64,000 nt of DNA from Roseomonas mucosa ATCC BAA-692. Its GTDB lineage: Bacteria > Pseudomonadota > Alphaproteobacteria > Acetobacterales > Acetobacteraceae. The stretch is taken from positions 333,173-397,172 of the forward strand of contig NZ_JHWD01000004.1 in assembly GCF_000622225.1 (NCBI RefSeq), read 5' to 3'. Under the pieces are notes generated by a model. It saw only the letters and a program-made list of their open reading frames with translations, was not told the DNA's origin and did not search any database. This document shows positions 1 to 9,749 of the stretch, piece after piece (the stretch's first letter is position 1; every line of letters starts with the position of its first letter). Both the position numbers and the translations under genes were made by a program.

Positions 1-644
1 GCGGCTTCGAGGGACAGATCGACCCGGAGGACCTGGGCGACATCTTCGGCCAGTTCTTCCGCCAGCGGGGCGGCGAATCCGCCGGCTCCTCCCGCCCGCG
101 CAAGGGCCAGGACAGCCGCTACCACCTGGAGGTCCCCTTCCTCGACGTGGTGAATGGCGCGACCCAGCGCCTGACCCTGCCGGAAGGCGGCACGCTCGAT
201 GTCCGCATCCCGCCGGGGCTGGAGGACGGCCAAGTGCTGCGCCTGCGCGGCAAGGGCCGGCCCGGGCGCGACGGCGGCCCCGACGGCGACGCCCTGATCG
301 AGATCGCGGTGCACCCCCACCCGCTCTACCGGCGCCAGGGCCGCGACCTGGAGATGGATGTCCCCGTCACCTTCGCCGAGGCGATCCTGGGCGGCCGGAT
401 CGCGGTGCCGACGCCGCGCGGTGAGGTGACGCTCACCGTGCCGCCACGCTCCGACGCCGGCACCCGCCTGCGGCTGCGCGGGCGCGGCGTGGCCGAGCAC
501 GGCGGCCAGCCCGCCGGAGACCTCTACGCCACGCTGCGGATCGTGCTCGGGCCGGTGGACGACCGGGTCGAGGAGTTCCTGCGCGACTGGGCGAAGGACA
601 GGAGCGGCGACGAGGCCCGCCAGGAGATAAGGAGGCAGGCATGA
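1..644 (+). CDS. cbpA: J-domain co-chaperone, DnaJ/CbpA type (5' end missing)
   Basis: The frame is open from base 3, so the gene starts left of the window and only its C-terminal part (214 codons) is present. What is visible is the double-beta substrate-binding region of class II DnaJ proteins: a Gly/Phe-rich stretch (DLGDIFGQFF), then LEVPFLDVVNGATQRL, and later ALIEIAVHPHPLYRRQGRDL and GDLYATLRI. There is no Cys-rich zinc domain, which separates CbpA-type from DnaJ-type proteins. In the family it stimulates DnaK and binds unfolded clients. The stop overlaps the next start as ATGA, and the next gene is its modulator cbpM, which supports the CbpA assignment. The J domain itself cannot be seen. 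Confidence 0.88.
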   Translation, partial: GFEGQIDPEDLGDIFGQFFRQRGGESAGSSRPRKGQDSRYHLEVPFLDVVNGATQRLTLPEGGTLDVRIPPGLEDGQVLRLRGKGRPGRDGGPDGDALIEIAVHPHPLYRRQGRDLEMDVPVTFAEAILGGRIAVPTPRGEVTLTVPPRSDAGTRLRLRGRGVAEHGGQPAGDLYATLRIVLGPVDDRVEEFLRDWAKDRSGDEARQEIRRQA

Positions 645-964
645 TCACCGTCACCACCGTCCTGCAGCGCGTCCATGGCCTGGACGAGCCGACGCTGTGG
701 AGCTGGGTCGCGCAGGATTGGGTGCGCCCGGCCCGGCGTGGCGGCGAGACCCTGTTCGAGGAGATGGACATCGCCCGGCTGCGCCTGATCCTGGAACTGC
801 GCGACGAGATGGAGGTCGGGGAAACGGCGATGCCCGTGGTGCTTTCGCTGCTCGACCAGCTTCACGCCAGCCGCCGCCACATGCGCCGGCTCTGCGAGAT
901 GCTGGACGCCGCCGGCCCCGAGGACCGCGTCCGCGACATCCTGGGCCGGCTGGGAGGCCGCTGA
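641..964 (+). CDS. cbpM: Chaperone modulator CbpM (MerR-like)
   Basis: A 107-residue protein starting at the ATG that overlaps the cbpA stop, so the pair is translationally coupled. The N-terminal 60 residues look like a MerR-type winged helix (LWSWVAQDWVRP, then ETLFEEMDIARLRLI), followed by a helical tail (VLSLLDQLHASRRHMRRL). This is the usual size and layout of CbpM, which binds the J domain of CbpA and restrains its activity. The direct neighbourhood with cbpA makes the call firm. It is followed by two hairpins that probably end the transcript. Confidence 0.85.
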   Translation: MITVTTVLQRVHGLDEPTLWSWVAQDWVRPARRGGETLFEEMDIARLRLILELRDEMEVGETAMPVVLSLLDQLHASRRHMRRLCEMLDAAGPEDRVRDILGRLGGR

Positions 965-1010
965 GAACCGCGTCCGGGGTTGTGCCGTGGCCAGGGGAAA
1001 GGCGGGGTCC

Positions 1011-1068
1011 GGGGACATACCATGTCCCCGGCGGAGAGGAAGTTCCGGGGCGAGAGGCGACGCCTCTC
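1011..1068. terminator. Double hairpin between cbpM and cysA
   Basis: Two perfect hairpins lie back to back between the convergent ends of cbpM and cysA. The first has arms GGGGACAT and ATGTCCCC with a 3-base loop (1011-1029). The second has arms GAGAGGCG and CGCCTCTC around one base (1052-1068). There is no clear T run, so a terminator role in either direction is inference. The same hairpin pair, in variant form, recurs at 46.6 kb and 52.1 kb. Confidence 0.5.
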
Positions 1069-1112
1069 CCCCGTGACCGACAAGGTGCGACGCCAGGAAA
1101 CGCCGCCCGCCT

Positions 1113-2162
<1,050 letters not shown>

Positions 2163-2250
2163 CCCCGCAACGCCTTTCCGGACAGTGGCGGGCCGGCACG
2201 GCGGCATGGGAGGGGCATGGCGGTCGGCACGCCCGGGGTCATCGCCACAT

Positions 2251-3054
2251 TCAATGCTCCAGCAGGGTCCTGCGGCCGGAAAGGCGCTCCAGCAGCAGCT
2301 TGGCGCAGAGGGTGACGAGGGCCAGCGAGGCCAGCAGCGCCGCCACGGCGAAGGCGCCGACGAACTGGTACTCGTTGTAGAGGATCTCGACATGCAGCGG
2401 CAGGGTGTTGGTCTCCCCCCGGATATGGCCCGACACCACGGCGACGGCGCCGAATTCCCCCATGGCGCGGGCGTTGCAGAGCAGGATGCCGGCCAGCAGC
2501 GCCCATCTCACCTCCGGCAGCGTGACGCGCCAGAAGCTCTGCCAGCCGCTGGCCCCCAGCGTGGCGGCGGTCTCCTCCGCCTCCCGCCCCTGTTCCTGCA
2601 TCAGCGGGATCAGGGTGCGGGCCACGAAGGGGAAGGTCACGAAGACCGTGGCCAGCACCAGCCCCGGCAGGGCGAAGATGATCTGGATGTCGTGCGCCTG
2701 CAGCCAGGGGCCGAACCAGCCCTGGGCGCCGAAGAGCAGCACCCAGACCAGGCCCGAGATCACCGGCGAGACGGAAAAGGGCAGCTCGATCAGCGTGGTG
2801 AGCAGGCGCTTGCCCGGGAAGTCGAACTTGGCGATGCACCAGGACGCCGCCACCCCGCCCAGCGTGTTCACCGGCACGGCGATCGCGGCCACCAGCAGGG
2901 TGAGCCGCATCGCCGCGATCGTGTCCGGGTCGGACAGCGCCTCGGCGACCGGCGGCCAGCCGCGCCGGCTGGCCTCGGCGAAGACGGCCACGGTCGGCAG
3001 GACGAGGAACAGGGCCAGCGCGAGCACCGCCAGCAGCAGCAGCACGGCCCGCAT
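2251..3054 (-). CDS. cysW: Sulfate ABC transporter permease CysW
   Basis: Inner-membrane permease of 267 residues with about six hydrophobic segments. The coupling loop that docks on CysA is visible in the second half ([12 protein letters not shown], then [12 protein letters not shown]). The stretch [16 protein letters not shown] is highly characteristic of CysW. The ATG at 3054 has a good GGAGG about 12 bases upstream. A GTG at 3099 in the same frame would add 15 residues and bring it within 10 bases of the cysT stop, so a slightly longer form is possible. It pairs with CysT to form the membrane channel. Confidence 0.9.
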   Translation of the reverse strand: MRAVLLLLAVLALALFLVLPTVAVFAEASRRGWPPVAEALSDPDTIAAMRLTLLVAAIAVPVNTLGGVAASWCIAKFDFPGKRLLTTLIELPFSVSPVISGLVWVLLFGAQGWFGPWLQAHDIQIIFALPGLVLATVFVTFPFVARTLIPLMQEQGREAEETAATLGASGWQSFWRVTLPEVRWALLAGILLCNARAMGEFGAVAVVSGHIRGETNTLPLHVEILYNEYQFVGAFAVAALLASLALVTLCAKLLLERLSGRRTLLEH

Positions 3055-3107
3055 CGGCCGCGGGTCCTCCGCCGCCGGCCGCCCTCCCCGGTCCGGAACC
3101 GCGCCGC

Positions 3108-3947
3108 TCAGCGGCGGCCCCTGCGCAGCCAGCGCTGCGCGAGGTTCAGGCAGAGCAGCACGGCGAAGGAGATCAGCAGCATGGCCAGGCCGATCGCGGC
3201 GGCGCCGGCATAGTCGAACTGCTCCAGCCGGGTGACGATCAGCAACGGCGCGATCTCGCTCACCATCGGCATGTTGCCCGCGATGAAGATGACGCTGCCG
3301 TATTCGCCGACGGCGCGCGCCAGGGAAAGGCCGAAGCCGGTCAGCAGCGCGGGCGCCAGGGCGGGCAGCACCACCCGGCGCAGCACCTGCGGGCGGGTGG
3401 CGCCCAGCGTCGCCGCCGCCTCCTCGGCCTCCAGCGGCAGGTCGCGCAGCACCGGCTCCACCGTGCGCACCACGAAGGGCAGGCCGACAAAGGCCATGGC
3501 GACGATCACGCCCAGCGGCGTGAAGGCGACCTTGATGCCCAGCGCCGCCAGGGGCGTGCCCAGCCAGCCATTGGTGGCGAAGAGCGCGGTCAGCGCCAGC
3601 CCCGCCACGGCGGTGGGCAGGGCGAAGGGCAGGTCCACCACCGCATCCATCAGGCGCCGCCCGGGAAAGCGGTAGCGCACCAGCACCCAGGCCAGCAGCA
3701 GCCCCAGCGGCAGGTTGCACAGCGTGGCCAGGAAGGCCGCGCCGAAGCTCAGCCGCAGCGCTGCCAGCACGCGCGGCTCGGCCAGCGAGGCCAGCACGCC
3801 GGAAACCCCGATCTCCCAGGGCCGCAGCACCAGCGCCAGCAGCGGCACCAGCACGATCGCGGTCAGCCAGAGCAGCGTGACCCCGAGCGAGAGGCCGAAG
3901 CCGGCCACGGGGTCACGACGCGGCATCCGGAGGCTGGCGGCGGTCAT
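3108..3947 (-). CDS. cysT: Sulfate ABC transporter permease CysT
   Basis: A 279-residue inner-membrane permease (CysT, also called CysU), partner of CysW. It has about six transmembrane segments, the coupling loop [20 protein letters not shown] and the family stretch [16 protein letters not shown]. The start ATG overlaps the sbp stop as ATGA (3944-3947), so translation is coupled to the binding-protein gene. Length and order within the operon are standard for the sulfate importer. Confidence 0.9.
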   Translation of the reverse strand: MTAASLRMPRRDPVAGFGLSLGVTLLWLTAIVLVPLLALVLRPWEIGVSGVLASLAEPRVLAALRLSFGAAFLATLCNLPLGLLLAWVLVRYRFPGRRLMDAVVDLPFALPTAVAGLALTALFATNGWLGTPLAALGIKVAFTPLGVIVAMAFVGLPFVVRTVEPVLRDLPLEAEEAAATLGATRPQVLRRVVLPALAPALLTGFGLSLARAVGEYGSVIFIAGNMPMVSEIAPLLIVTRLEQFDYAGAAAIGLAMLLISFAVLLCLNLAQRWLRRGRR

Positions 3948-4981
3948 CGTCCCGGTTTGTAGATCCGGTCGAAGGAGCCGCCATCGGCGAAATGCGCCTT
4001 CTGCGCCGCCGCCCAGCCGCCGAAGCTGTCATCGACGGTGACCATCTCCAGCTTCGGGAAGGTGGCGCCGGCGGCGGCCAGCGCCGCGGCGTCGCGTGGG
4101 CGGTAGAAGTTGCGTGCGGCGATCCGCTGGCCCTCCGGCGAGTAGAGGTGGCGCAGATAGGCCTCCGCCACGGCGCGCGTGCCCTTGCGCTCCACCACCT
4201 GGTCCACCACCGCCACCGAGGGCTCGGCCAGGATGGAGAGCGAGGGATAGACGATCTCGAACTTCCCGGCGCCGAACTCCTTGAAGGCGAGGTGCGCCTC
4301 GTTCTCCCAGGCCAGCAGCACGTCGCCCTGGTCGCGCTGCACGAAGGTGGTGGTGGAGCCCCGCGCGCCCGTGTCCAGCACCGGCACGTTGCGGAAGAGC
4401 TTCGCCACGAAGTCCTCCGCCGTGGCATCGGAGCCGCCCAGCTGGCGCTTCGCCCAGGCCCAGGCGGCGAGATAGTTCCAGCGCGCCCCGCCCGAGGTCT
4501 TGGGATTGGGGGTGATGACGCCCACGCCGTCCTTGACCAGGTCGCCCCAGTCCCGGATCGCCTTGGGATTCCCCTTCCGCACCAGCAGCACGATGGTGCT
4601 GGTATAGGGCGCGCTGTTGTGCGGCAGGCGGGTGATCCAGTCCTTCGCGATCAGCCCGCGCTCGGCGATGGCGTCGATGTCATAGGCCAGGGCCAGCGTC
4701 ACCACGTCCGCCGGCTGGCCATCGATCACCGAGCGCGCCTGGGCGCCGGAGCCGCCATGCGAGGTGCGGATCTGCACGCTCTGCCCGCCATGGTCCTTCG
4801 CCCATTGCGCGGCGAAGGCGGCGTTGAAGTCGCGGTAGAGCTCCCGCGTCGGGTCGTAGCTGACATTCAGCAGCGGCGGCACCTGCTGGGCCGAGGCCCG
4901 GCGCGCGGCCAGCAACGGCGTGGTGGCCAGCCCGGCGAGCAGAGGGGCGGAGAGAACCTGGCGTCGGTTCAGGCGAAGCAA
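3944..4981 (-). CDS. sbp: Periplasmic sulfate-binding protein
   Basis: A 345-residue extracytoplasmic binding protein that captures sulfate or thiosulfate for CysTWA. The N-terminus has a twin-arginine-like signal ([14 protein letters not shown], then a hydrophobic stretch and AxA near residue 31). Family landmarks include [26 protein letters not shown] and WENEAHLA. The start is TTG at 4981; no better ATG or GTG lies nearby, and AAGGAG sits 7 bases upstream, which decides it. First gene of the sulfate-import operon. A hairpin at 5004-5031 lies just upstream of the start. Confidence 0.9.
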   Translation of the reverse strand: MLRLNRRQVLSAPLLAGLATTPLLAARRASAQQVPPLLNVSYDPTRELYRDFNAAFAAQWAKDHGGQSVQIRTSHGGSGAQARSVIDGQPADVVTLALAYDIDAIAERGLIAKDWITRLPHNSAPYTSTIVLLVRKGNPKAIRDWGDLVKDGVGVITPNPKTSGGARWNYLAAWAWAKRQLGGSDATAEDFVAKLFRNVPVLDTGARGSTTTFVQRDQGDVLLAWENEAHLAFKEFGAGKFEIVYPSLSILAEPSVAVVDQVVERKGTRAVAEAYLRHLYSPEGQRIAARNFYRPRDAAALAAAGATFPKLEMVTVDDSFGGWAAAQKAHFADGGSFDRIYKPGR

Positions 4982-5003
4982 GGCGCGGCTCCTTATCTTC
5001 TCT

Positions 5004-5031
5004 CGGACCGAAGCGCACGATGCTTCGTCCG
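5004..5031 (-). promoter_or_regulatory. Hairpin just upstream of sbp
   Basis: Arms CGAAGC (5009-5014) and GCTTCG (5022-5027) pair perfectly around a 7-base loop, and CGGA (5004-5007) with TCCG (5028-5031) extends the stem past one bulged base. It begins about 22 bases before the TTG start of sbp and would lie in its leader RNA if transcription starts further upstream. A role in control of the sulfate operon is inference; it could also be a regulator half-site pair. Confidence 0.35.
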
Positions 5032-5069
5032 GATGGGCGAAGGCAAGCGGTGTCCGCTCAACTCCTGTT

Positions 5070-5094
5070 CAGGGCCCCATTGGCAGGGGCCCTG
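5070..5094 (-). terminator. Probable terminator hairpin after cysI
   Basis: A perfect 9-bp stem, CAGGGCCCC and GGGGCCCTG, with a 7-base loop lies 31 bases beyond the cysI stop and about 90 bases before the sbp start. There is no strong U run after it. It probably separates the cysI transcript from the sulfate-import operon downstream on the same strand. Confidence 0.5.
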
Positions 5095-5125
5095 TGGCTA
5101 CCCGGTCCGTCGCTGCGGCGCGGGA

Positions 5126-6853
5126 TCAGGCCGGGACGGATTCCGCCGCCCCCAGCGCCAGCAGGGCATCGGGGCCGAGTCGGTGGCAGAAGTCGCCGAA
5201 GCCCTCCCCCTCCCGCCGGTCCCCGGCGAAGGCGGCGAAAAGCGGCTCCAGCCGGGCCGCGATCTCCCCCTGCGGCACCCGCTCGTGCAGCTTGAAGGAC
5301 AGGCGCGTGCCCTCGAAATCGCCGCCGACGAAGATGGCAAAATGCCCCGGCACGCGGCCCACCAGCCCGATATCCCCGGCATAGGGCCGGGCGCAGCCAT
5401 TGGGGCAGCCGGTGATCCGCAGGCTGATCCGCTCGTCCAGCAGCTCCTGCCGCTCCAGCGCCGCCTCGATCTCCGCCACCAGCGGGTCGCGCACCCGCTC
5501 CGCCTCGGTCAGCGCCAGCCCGCAAGTCGGCAGCGCCGGGCAGGCCAGGGCCCAGCGGGCCAGGGGGGAGAGCGATTCGGTGAGCGTCACGCCGTGCTCG
5601 CGCAGCAGCGATTCCACCGCCTCGCGGGAATTGGCCGGCAGGTCGGCGAGGATCACGTCCTGCTGCGGCGTCAGCACCGGGTTGGCGCCCCAGCGCGTCA
5701 CGACCTCCCGCAGCGCCGTGCGCAGCCGCACCCGCCCCTGGTCGGCGATCCGCCCCGACGGCACCGGCACGCCCAGCCAGAAGCGCCCGTCGCCCTGGGC
5801 GTGCCAGCCCAGCAGCTCCGGCAGGCACAGGCGCGGCAGCGGGCCGGGATCGGCCAGCTCGCCGCCGAAATAGGGGGCGAGCTGCTCGCGCACCCAGTCC
5901 AGCCCGTAATCCTCGATCACGTATTTCAGGCGGGCGCGGCGGCGGTCGGTGCGGTCGCCGTGGTCGCGCTGGAAGCGCACCACCGCCTCGGCGGCATGGA
6001 GCAGCCGCTCGCGCGGCACCACCGTCACCGGGGAGGCCAGCCGGGGGAAGGTGTCGGGCCGGTTGTGCGTCAGGCCCAGCCCGCCGCCGATGCAGACCTG
6101 ATAGGCGCCGATGCCCCCCGCCCCGTCCCCGATGGCGATGAAGCCCAGGTCGTTGGTCAGCACGTCCGCCGTGTTGTCGTCCGGATGGGCGAGGCCGATC
6201 TTGAACTTCCGCGGCAGGTAGGTGGCGCCGTAGAGCGGCTCCTCCTCCGGCACGGCGGAAACCGGTTCCTCGTCCAGGAAGATCTCGTGATGCGCGCGTG
6301 TCCGGGGCAGCAGCCTTTCGGACAGCATCCGCGCATCCTCGACGAGCTGCCGGTGGATCGCGTCCCGGCGCGGCGCCGGGGTGGTGGTGACGTTGCGCAC
6401 CACGTCGCCGCAGGCGGCCATGGTGGTCAGCAGCGTGTGGTTGATCGCCGCGATGGTCGGCTTGAGGTTTTCCCGCAACACGCCGTGGAATTGCAAGGCC
6501 TGTCGCGTGGTGACACGCAGCGTGCTGTTGGAATAGCGGTCGGCCATCGCGTCCAGGGCGAGGTACTGCTCCGCCGTCAGCAGCCCCGCCGGGGCGCGGA
6601 CGCGGACCATGAACTGCCACTCCTTGTCCAGTCCCGCCTGCTTGCGCGGGGTGGCGGTATCACGGTCGAACTGCTCATAGGTTCCATGGAACTTCAGCAG
6701 GTTGAAGCTGTCCTCGCTGACCCCGCCGCGGGTTTCGGTGCTGGACAGCTCGGCCGCCACCCCGCCACGCAGCCCACGGCTCGCCAGCTTGCTGATCTCC
6801 ACACCCGTCGGCTTCTTCTGGGTGGTGCCTGTGGTCGTGCCGGTCTGAGCCAT
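5126..6853 (-). CDS. cysI: Sulfite reductase hemoprotein CysI (nitrite/sulfite reductase family)
   Basis: A 575-residue siroheme/[4Fe-4S] enzyme that reduces sulfite to sulfide with six electrons. The four cluster cysteines are visible: C438 and C444 in CPALPTC, and C483 and C487 in TGCPNGCARP. The siroheme-site stretch TLRVTTRQALQFHG (residues 111-124) matches CysI. The start ATG at 6853 begins a typical flexible N-terminus; upstream in-frame sequence runs into the divergent promoter region. Nitrite reductases share this fold, but the surroundings (sulfate importer, cysteine synthase) favour sulfite. It diverges from cobA, which makes its siroheme precursor. No flavoprotein CysJ is adjacent, so the electron donor is unknown. 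Confidence 0.9.
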   Translation of the reverse strand: MAQTGTTTGTTQKKPTGVEISKLASRGLRGGVAAELSSTETRGGVSEDSFNLLKFHGTYEQFDRDTATPRKQAGLDKEWQFMVRVRAPAGLLTAEQYLALDAMADRYSNSTLRVTTRQALQFHGVLRENLKPTIAAINHTLLTTMAACGDVVRNVTTTPAPRRDAIHRQLVEDARMLSERLLPRTRAHHEIFLDEEPVSAVPEEEPLYGATYLPRKFKIGLAHPDDNTADVLTNDLGFIAIGDGAGGIGAYQVCIGGGLGLTHNRPDTFPRLASPVTVVPRERLLHAAEAVVRFQRDHGDRTDRRRARLKYVIEDYGLDWVREQLAPYFGGELADPGPLPRLCLPELLGWHAQGDGRFWLGVPVPSGRIADQGRVRLRTALREVVTRWGANPVLTPQQDVILADLPANSREAVESLLREHGVTLTESLSPLARWALACPALPTCGLALTEAERVRDPLVAEIEAALERQELLDERISLRITGCPNGCARPYAGDIGLVGRVPGHFAIFVGGDFEGTRLSFKLHERVPQGEIAARLEPLFAAFAGDRREGEGFGDFCHRLGPDALLALGAAESVPA

Positions 6854-6948
6854 GTGCGAAAAGCGCCTTAAACCTCTTGATCCAAGTGAAATACCAATAT
6901 TAGCTCTTGTCAAACGTAGTTTAGGATAACCCTTATGCCGGTGCGCAG
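6854..6948. promoter_or_regulatory. Divergent cysI/cobA control region
   Basis: Ninety-five bases, clearly more A+T-rich than the surroundings, separate the divergent cysI and cobA starts. On the minus strand a perfect TTGACA occupies 6913-6908 and could be the cysI -35 box; the -10 is not clear. An inverted repeat CTTG-ATC-CAAG lies at 6876-6886. This is a likely binding place for a sulfur regulator, for example the Rrf2 protein encoded at 8.1 kb, but that link is inference. Confidence 0.5.
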
Positions 6949-7788
6949 ATGACGGAACTGGATCGCGGCTCGGCCCTGGCAGCCGGCGATGCGCCGCGGC
7001 CGGGCGAGGTCTGGCTGGTCGGCGCCGGGCCGGGCGATCCCTCGCTGCTGACCCTGCGGGCGGCCGAGGCGCTGCGCCGGGCCGATCTGGTTCTCTACGA
7101 CGCCCTGCCCGGGCGCGGCGTGCTGCGACTGGCCAATCCCCGGGCCACGCTGGTGCCGGTGGGCAAGCGCAAGGGCGCGGCACCGCTGTCCCAGGCGAAG
7201 ATCAACGCCCGGCTGGTGGCCGGTGCCCGGGCCGGGCAGCGCGTGGTGCGGCTGAAGGGCGGCGACCCTTTCCTTTTCGCCCGGGGCGGCGAGGAAGCCG
7301 CCGCGCTGACCGCCGCCGGCATCCCCTGGCGCGTGGTGCCGGGGGTCAGCGCCGGCCTCGCCGCCCCGGCGGCGGCGGGCATCCCCCTCACCCAGCGCGG
7401 CGTGTCCAGCGCCGTCACCTTCGTCACCGGCCATGACGAGGCCGGCAACCTGCCCGAGAGCGTGGACTGGGCTTCGCTCGGTCGCGGCGGCGGCACGGTG
7501 GTGGCCTTCATGGCGCTGAGCCGACTGGACGAGATCGCCCTGCGCCTGCTGGCCGCGGGCCGCCCGCCGGAAACCCCGGTGGCCATCGTCGCCCAGGCCA
7601 GCCTGCCCGGCCAATGCACCCTGCGTAGCACGCTGGGCCGTTGCAGCCTCGCCGCCCGGGCCGCCGGCCTGCCCACGCCGGCCCTGGTGGTGGTGGGCGA
7701 GGTCGCCGGCCTCGCCGCCACGCTGCTGCCCGGCCTGGAGGACCTGGCCAGGCCCGAAACGGTGCTGCCGGCCGGAAAGCGGGCCTGA
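6949..7788 (+). CDS. cobA: Uroporphyrinogen-III C-methyltransferase (SUMT)
   Basis: A 279-residue methyltransferase that makes precorrin-2 from uroporphyrinogen III using two SAM molecules, the first step to siroheme. Motifs: VWLVGAGPGDPSLLT (residues 21-35), DLVLYDAL, VRLKGGDPFLFARGGEE and VPGVSAGLAAPAAAGIPLT, all diagnostic of SUMT. It is the stand-alone methyltransferase, not the CysG fusion, so dehydrogenase and ferrochelatase must come from elsewhere. Divergent pairing with cysI indicates it serves siroheme for sulfite reduction rather than cobalamin. The ATG follows an A+T-rich leader. Confidence 0.92.
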   Translation: MTELDRGSALAAGDAPRPGEVWLVGAGPGDPSLLTLRAAEALRRADLVLYDALPGRGVLRLANPRATLVPVGKRKGAAPLSQAKINARLVAGARAGQRVVRLKGGDPFLFARGGEEAAALTAAGIPWRVVPGVSAGLAAPAAAGIPLTQRGVSSAVTFVTGHDEAGNLPESVDWASLGRGGGTVVAFMALSRLDEIALRLLAAGRPPETPVAIVAQASLPGQCTLRSTLGRCSLAARAAGLPTPALVVVGEVAGLAATLLPGLEDLARPETVLPAGKRA

Positions 7789-7817
7789 CCTCCATGCGGA
7801 ACCCGGAGAAGGAAGCC

Positions 7818-7931
7818 ATGGACGCCGAGATCGAGGCCCTGCTGCTGCAGGAGGCGGACCCGGCCCCGCTGGCCCTGGCCATCGCCGCGACCATCCTGGC
7901 CTTGATGACCTGGGTTTCGCCGCTGCTCTGA
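7818..7931 (+). CDS. Small single-span membrane protein
   Basis: A 37-residue open frame begins at an ATG preceded by a good GGAGAAGGA 5 bases upstream. An acidic start (MDAEIEALLLQEADP) is followed by one hydrophobic segment (LALAIAATILALMTWV) ending at the C-terminus. A longer version from the ATG at 7794 is possible but has a poorer ribosome site. It lies 29 bases after cobA and is probably cotranscribed. I do not recognise a family; it could be a small regulatory membrane peptide. Confidence 0.5.
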   Translation: MDAEIEALLLQEADPAPLALAIAATILALMTWVSPLL

Positions 7932-7940
7932 CCCTGCCGT

Positions 7941-8052
7941 CCGGGGGACAAGGCTCCGCCTCTTTTCCCCCCCTTCCCCTTATCCGCCAGGACTCTTCGA
8001 GCCCTGGGCCAGATGAGTTGGTTCCTGTCTGGCGCCGGATCGCGCCGGAGAG
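7941..8052. repeat. Dispersed intergenic repeat, copy 2
   Basis: Between the small membrane protein and the end of the Rrf2 gene. CCGGGGGACAAGGCTCCGCC (7941-7960) is identical to 52004-52023, and GCCGGATCGCGCCGGAGAG (8034-8052) is identical to 52096-52114. A shared TCCGCCAGGAC lies between the two blocks. The sequence between blocks differs, so this is a diverged or partial copy. Confidence 0.65.
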
Positions 8053-8096
8053 GCAGAGCCTCCCCCCCCCGGGCCGGAACCCGAACAGCCGCCGCT

Positions 8097-8543
8097 TCAG
8101 ATCGCGAAGTTCAGCGGCTCCGTGGAGGGACGCTTGAGGCCGCGCGCCTGGGCGCGGCGCAGCAGGTCGTCCAAGGTCATCCCTTCCAGGCGCTCGCGCA
8201 GCAGGCCTTCCATCTCGCCCCAGAGCGGCGCCACCACGGCGGCCTGGAGCTGCCCGGTCATGTCGGGGCTTTCCTCCTCCTCGGCCACGGCGGACACCAC
8301 ATCCCAGAGGCGGATGTCGCGCGACCGGCGGGCGAGGCGGTAGCCGCCGCGCGGGCCGCGGGTGCTGTCCAGCAGCCCGGCACGGGAAAGCGCCTGGAAG
8401 ACCGGCTCGATCCCCCGCTTGGCCGCGCCGAGGCGGTCCGCGATGTCCCCGCCGCTCGCCACCTCCGCGCCGCGCCCGACATGGAAGGCGACATCCAGCA
8501 TCACGGAGATGGCGGTGAGGGCTCGATCCTGTTTCAGCAGCAT
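8097..8543 (-). CDS. Rrf2-family transcriptional regulator (CymR-like)
   Basis: A 148-residue winged-helix protein starting MLLKQDRALTAISVMLDVAFH, with the Rrf2 wing RGPRGGYRLAR near residue 65 and a C-terminal helical region. It contains no cysteine, so it cannot hold the [2Fe-2S] cluster of IscR and resembles the cluster-free CymR type. CymR senses cysteine status together with CysK; here the gene diverges directly from cysteine synthase. Control of cysK, and perhaps of the cysI/cobA and sbp promoters, is a reasonable inference. Confidence 0.82.
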   Translation of the reverse strand: MLLKQDRALTAISVMLDVAFHVGRGAEVASGGDIADRLGAAKRGIEPVFQALSRAGLLDSTRGPRGGYRLARRSRDIRLWDVVSAVAEEEESPDMTGQLQAAVVAPLWGEMEGLLRERLEGMTLDDLLRRAQARGLKRPSTEPLNFAI

Positions 8544-8630
8544 GGGCGCAACAACATGGGGTGGAGGCCGTTCCTTATCCCTGATGCCCCCTAAAATACG
8601 CCGCCGCACCGTGGTAATCCAGACGGCGCG
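8544..8630. promoter_or_regulatory. Divergent Rrf2/cysK promoter region
   Basis: Eighty-seven bases lie between the divergent starts. A TAAAAT at 8592-8597 is a plausible -10 box for cysK, 33 bases before its ATG; the matching -35 is weak. No clean palindrome for the Rrf2 protein was found by eye. Confidence 0.35.
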
Positions 8631-9644
8631 ATGAAAGAAGACATGACGTCCCCCTCCCCCGCCCTGCCAGAGGAACGATTCCACGCCGAACAGAGCCAGC
8701 CGAGGGGGCGGATGTACGACAGCGTGCTCGACCTCGTGGGCGCCACGCCGCTGGTGCGCCTGCCTCGGCTGGAAGCCGCCGAGGCCCTGCCGGCGCGCCT
8801 GGCGCTGAAGCTGGAGTTCTTCAACCCGCTCGGCTCGGTGAAGGACCGGATCGGCCTGGCCATGGTGGAGGCCGCCGAGCGCCAGGGGCTGATCCGCCCC
8901 GGCCATTCCACGCTGATCGAGCCCACCTCCGGCAACACCGGCATCGCTCTGGCCTTCGTGGCGGCCGCCAAGGGCTATGCCCTGACCGTGGTGATGCCCG
9001 ACGGCGCCTCGGTGGAGCGGCAGAAGATGATCCGCCTGATGGGCGGACATGTGGAGCTGACGCCGGCCCGGCGCGGCATGTCGGGCGCCATCGCCCGGGC
9101 CGAAGCCATCGCCGCCGCCACGCCGGGCGCCTGGATTCCCCGCCAGTTCGACAACGAGGCCAATCCCGATATCCATGCCGCGACCACGGCCGAGGAGATC
9201 TGGGCCGATACCGGCGGCGCGGTGGATGCCATCGTTGCCGGGATCGGGACCGGCGGCACGCTGACCGGCATCGCCCGCACGCTGAAGCCGCGCCGGCCCG
9301 GCCTGCGCATCGTCGGGGTGGAGCCGCGCGAGAGCGCCGTGCTGTCCGCCGGGGACGATCCGGGGCCGCACGACATCCAGGGCATCGGCGCCGGCTTCAA
9401 GCCGGGGGTACTGGAGCTGGAGCGGGTGGACCAGATCCGCGCCGTGGGCGAGTCCGACGCCATGGCCATGGCCCGCCGCTGCGCACGGCTGGAGGGCCTG
9501 CCGGTCGGCATCTCCTCCGGCGCCGTGCTGCATGCGATGGTGGAGGTGGCGCGGGACCCGGCGATGGAGGGCCGGCTAGTCGTCGGCATCGCCGCCTCCT
9601 TTGCGGAACGCTACCTTTCCACGGCGCTGTTCCAGGGCCTTTAG
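8631..9644 (+). CDS. cysK: Cysteine synthase A
   Basis: A 337-residue PLP enzyme (fold type II) that converts O-acetylserine and sulfide to cysteine. The PLP lysine is K71 in NPLGSVKDRIG; the substrate loop TSGNTG is at 99-104; the phosphate-binding GTGGT at 206-210. The N-terminus carries about 27 extra residues before the usual start at MYDSVLDLVGATP. The ATG at 8643, preceded by AAAGAAG, is an alternative start that would drop four residues. It takes the sulfide made by CysI and is divergent from an Rrf2 regulator. Confidence 0.92.
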   Translation: MKEDMTSPSPALPEERFHAEQSQPRGRMYDSVLDLVGATPLVRLPRLEAAEALPARLALKLEFFNPLGSVKDRIGLAMVEAAERQGLIRPGHSTLIEPTSGNTGIALAFVAAAKGYALTVVMPDGASVERQKMIRLMGGHVELTPARRGMSGAIARAEAIAAATPGAWIPRQFDNEANPDIHAATTAEEIWADTGGAVDAIVAGIGTGGTLTGIARTLKPRRPGLRIVGVEPRESAVLSAGDDPGPHDIQGIGAGFKPGVLELERVDQIRAVGESDAMAMARRCARLEGLPVGISSGAVLHAMVEVARDPAMEGRLVVGIAASFAERYLSTALFQGL

Positions 9645-9749
9645 GGCGGCCCTTGGGGCGGCCCCGTCCGCACGCTTCGGCGAGGCCCCCGAACCCCGGC
9701 CGCCATGCCGCGTTGGCGACGGGTGACACCCAGGGGGAAGACGGACGGC

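Noticed and set aside
6907..6936. A rightward promoter for cobA with TTGTCA as -35
   Set aside because: No acceptable -10 at 16-18 bases; kept only as a general control region.
8013..8594. A 193-codon plus-strand frame over the Rrf2 regulator gene
   Set aside because: Antisense to the regulator and partly within repeat DNA.
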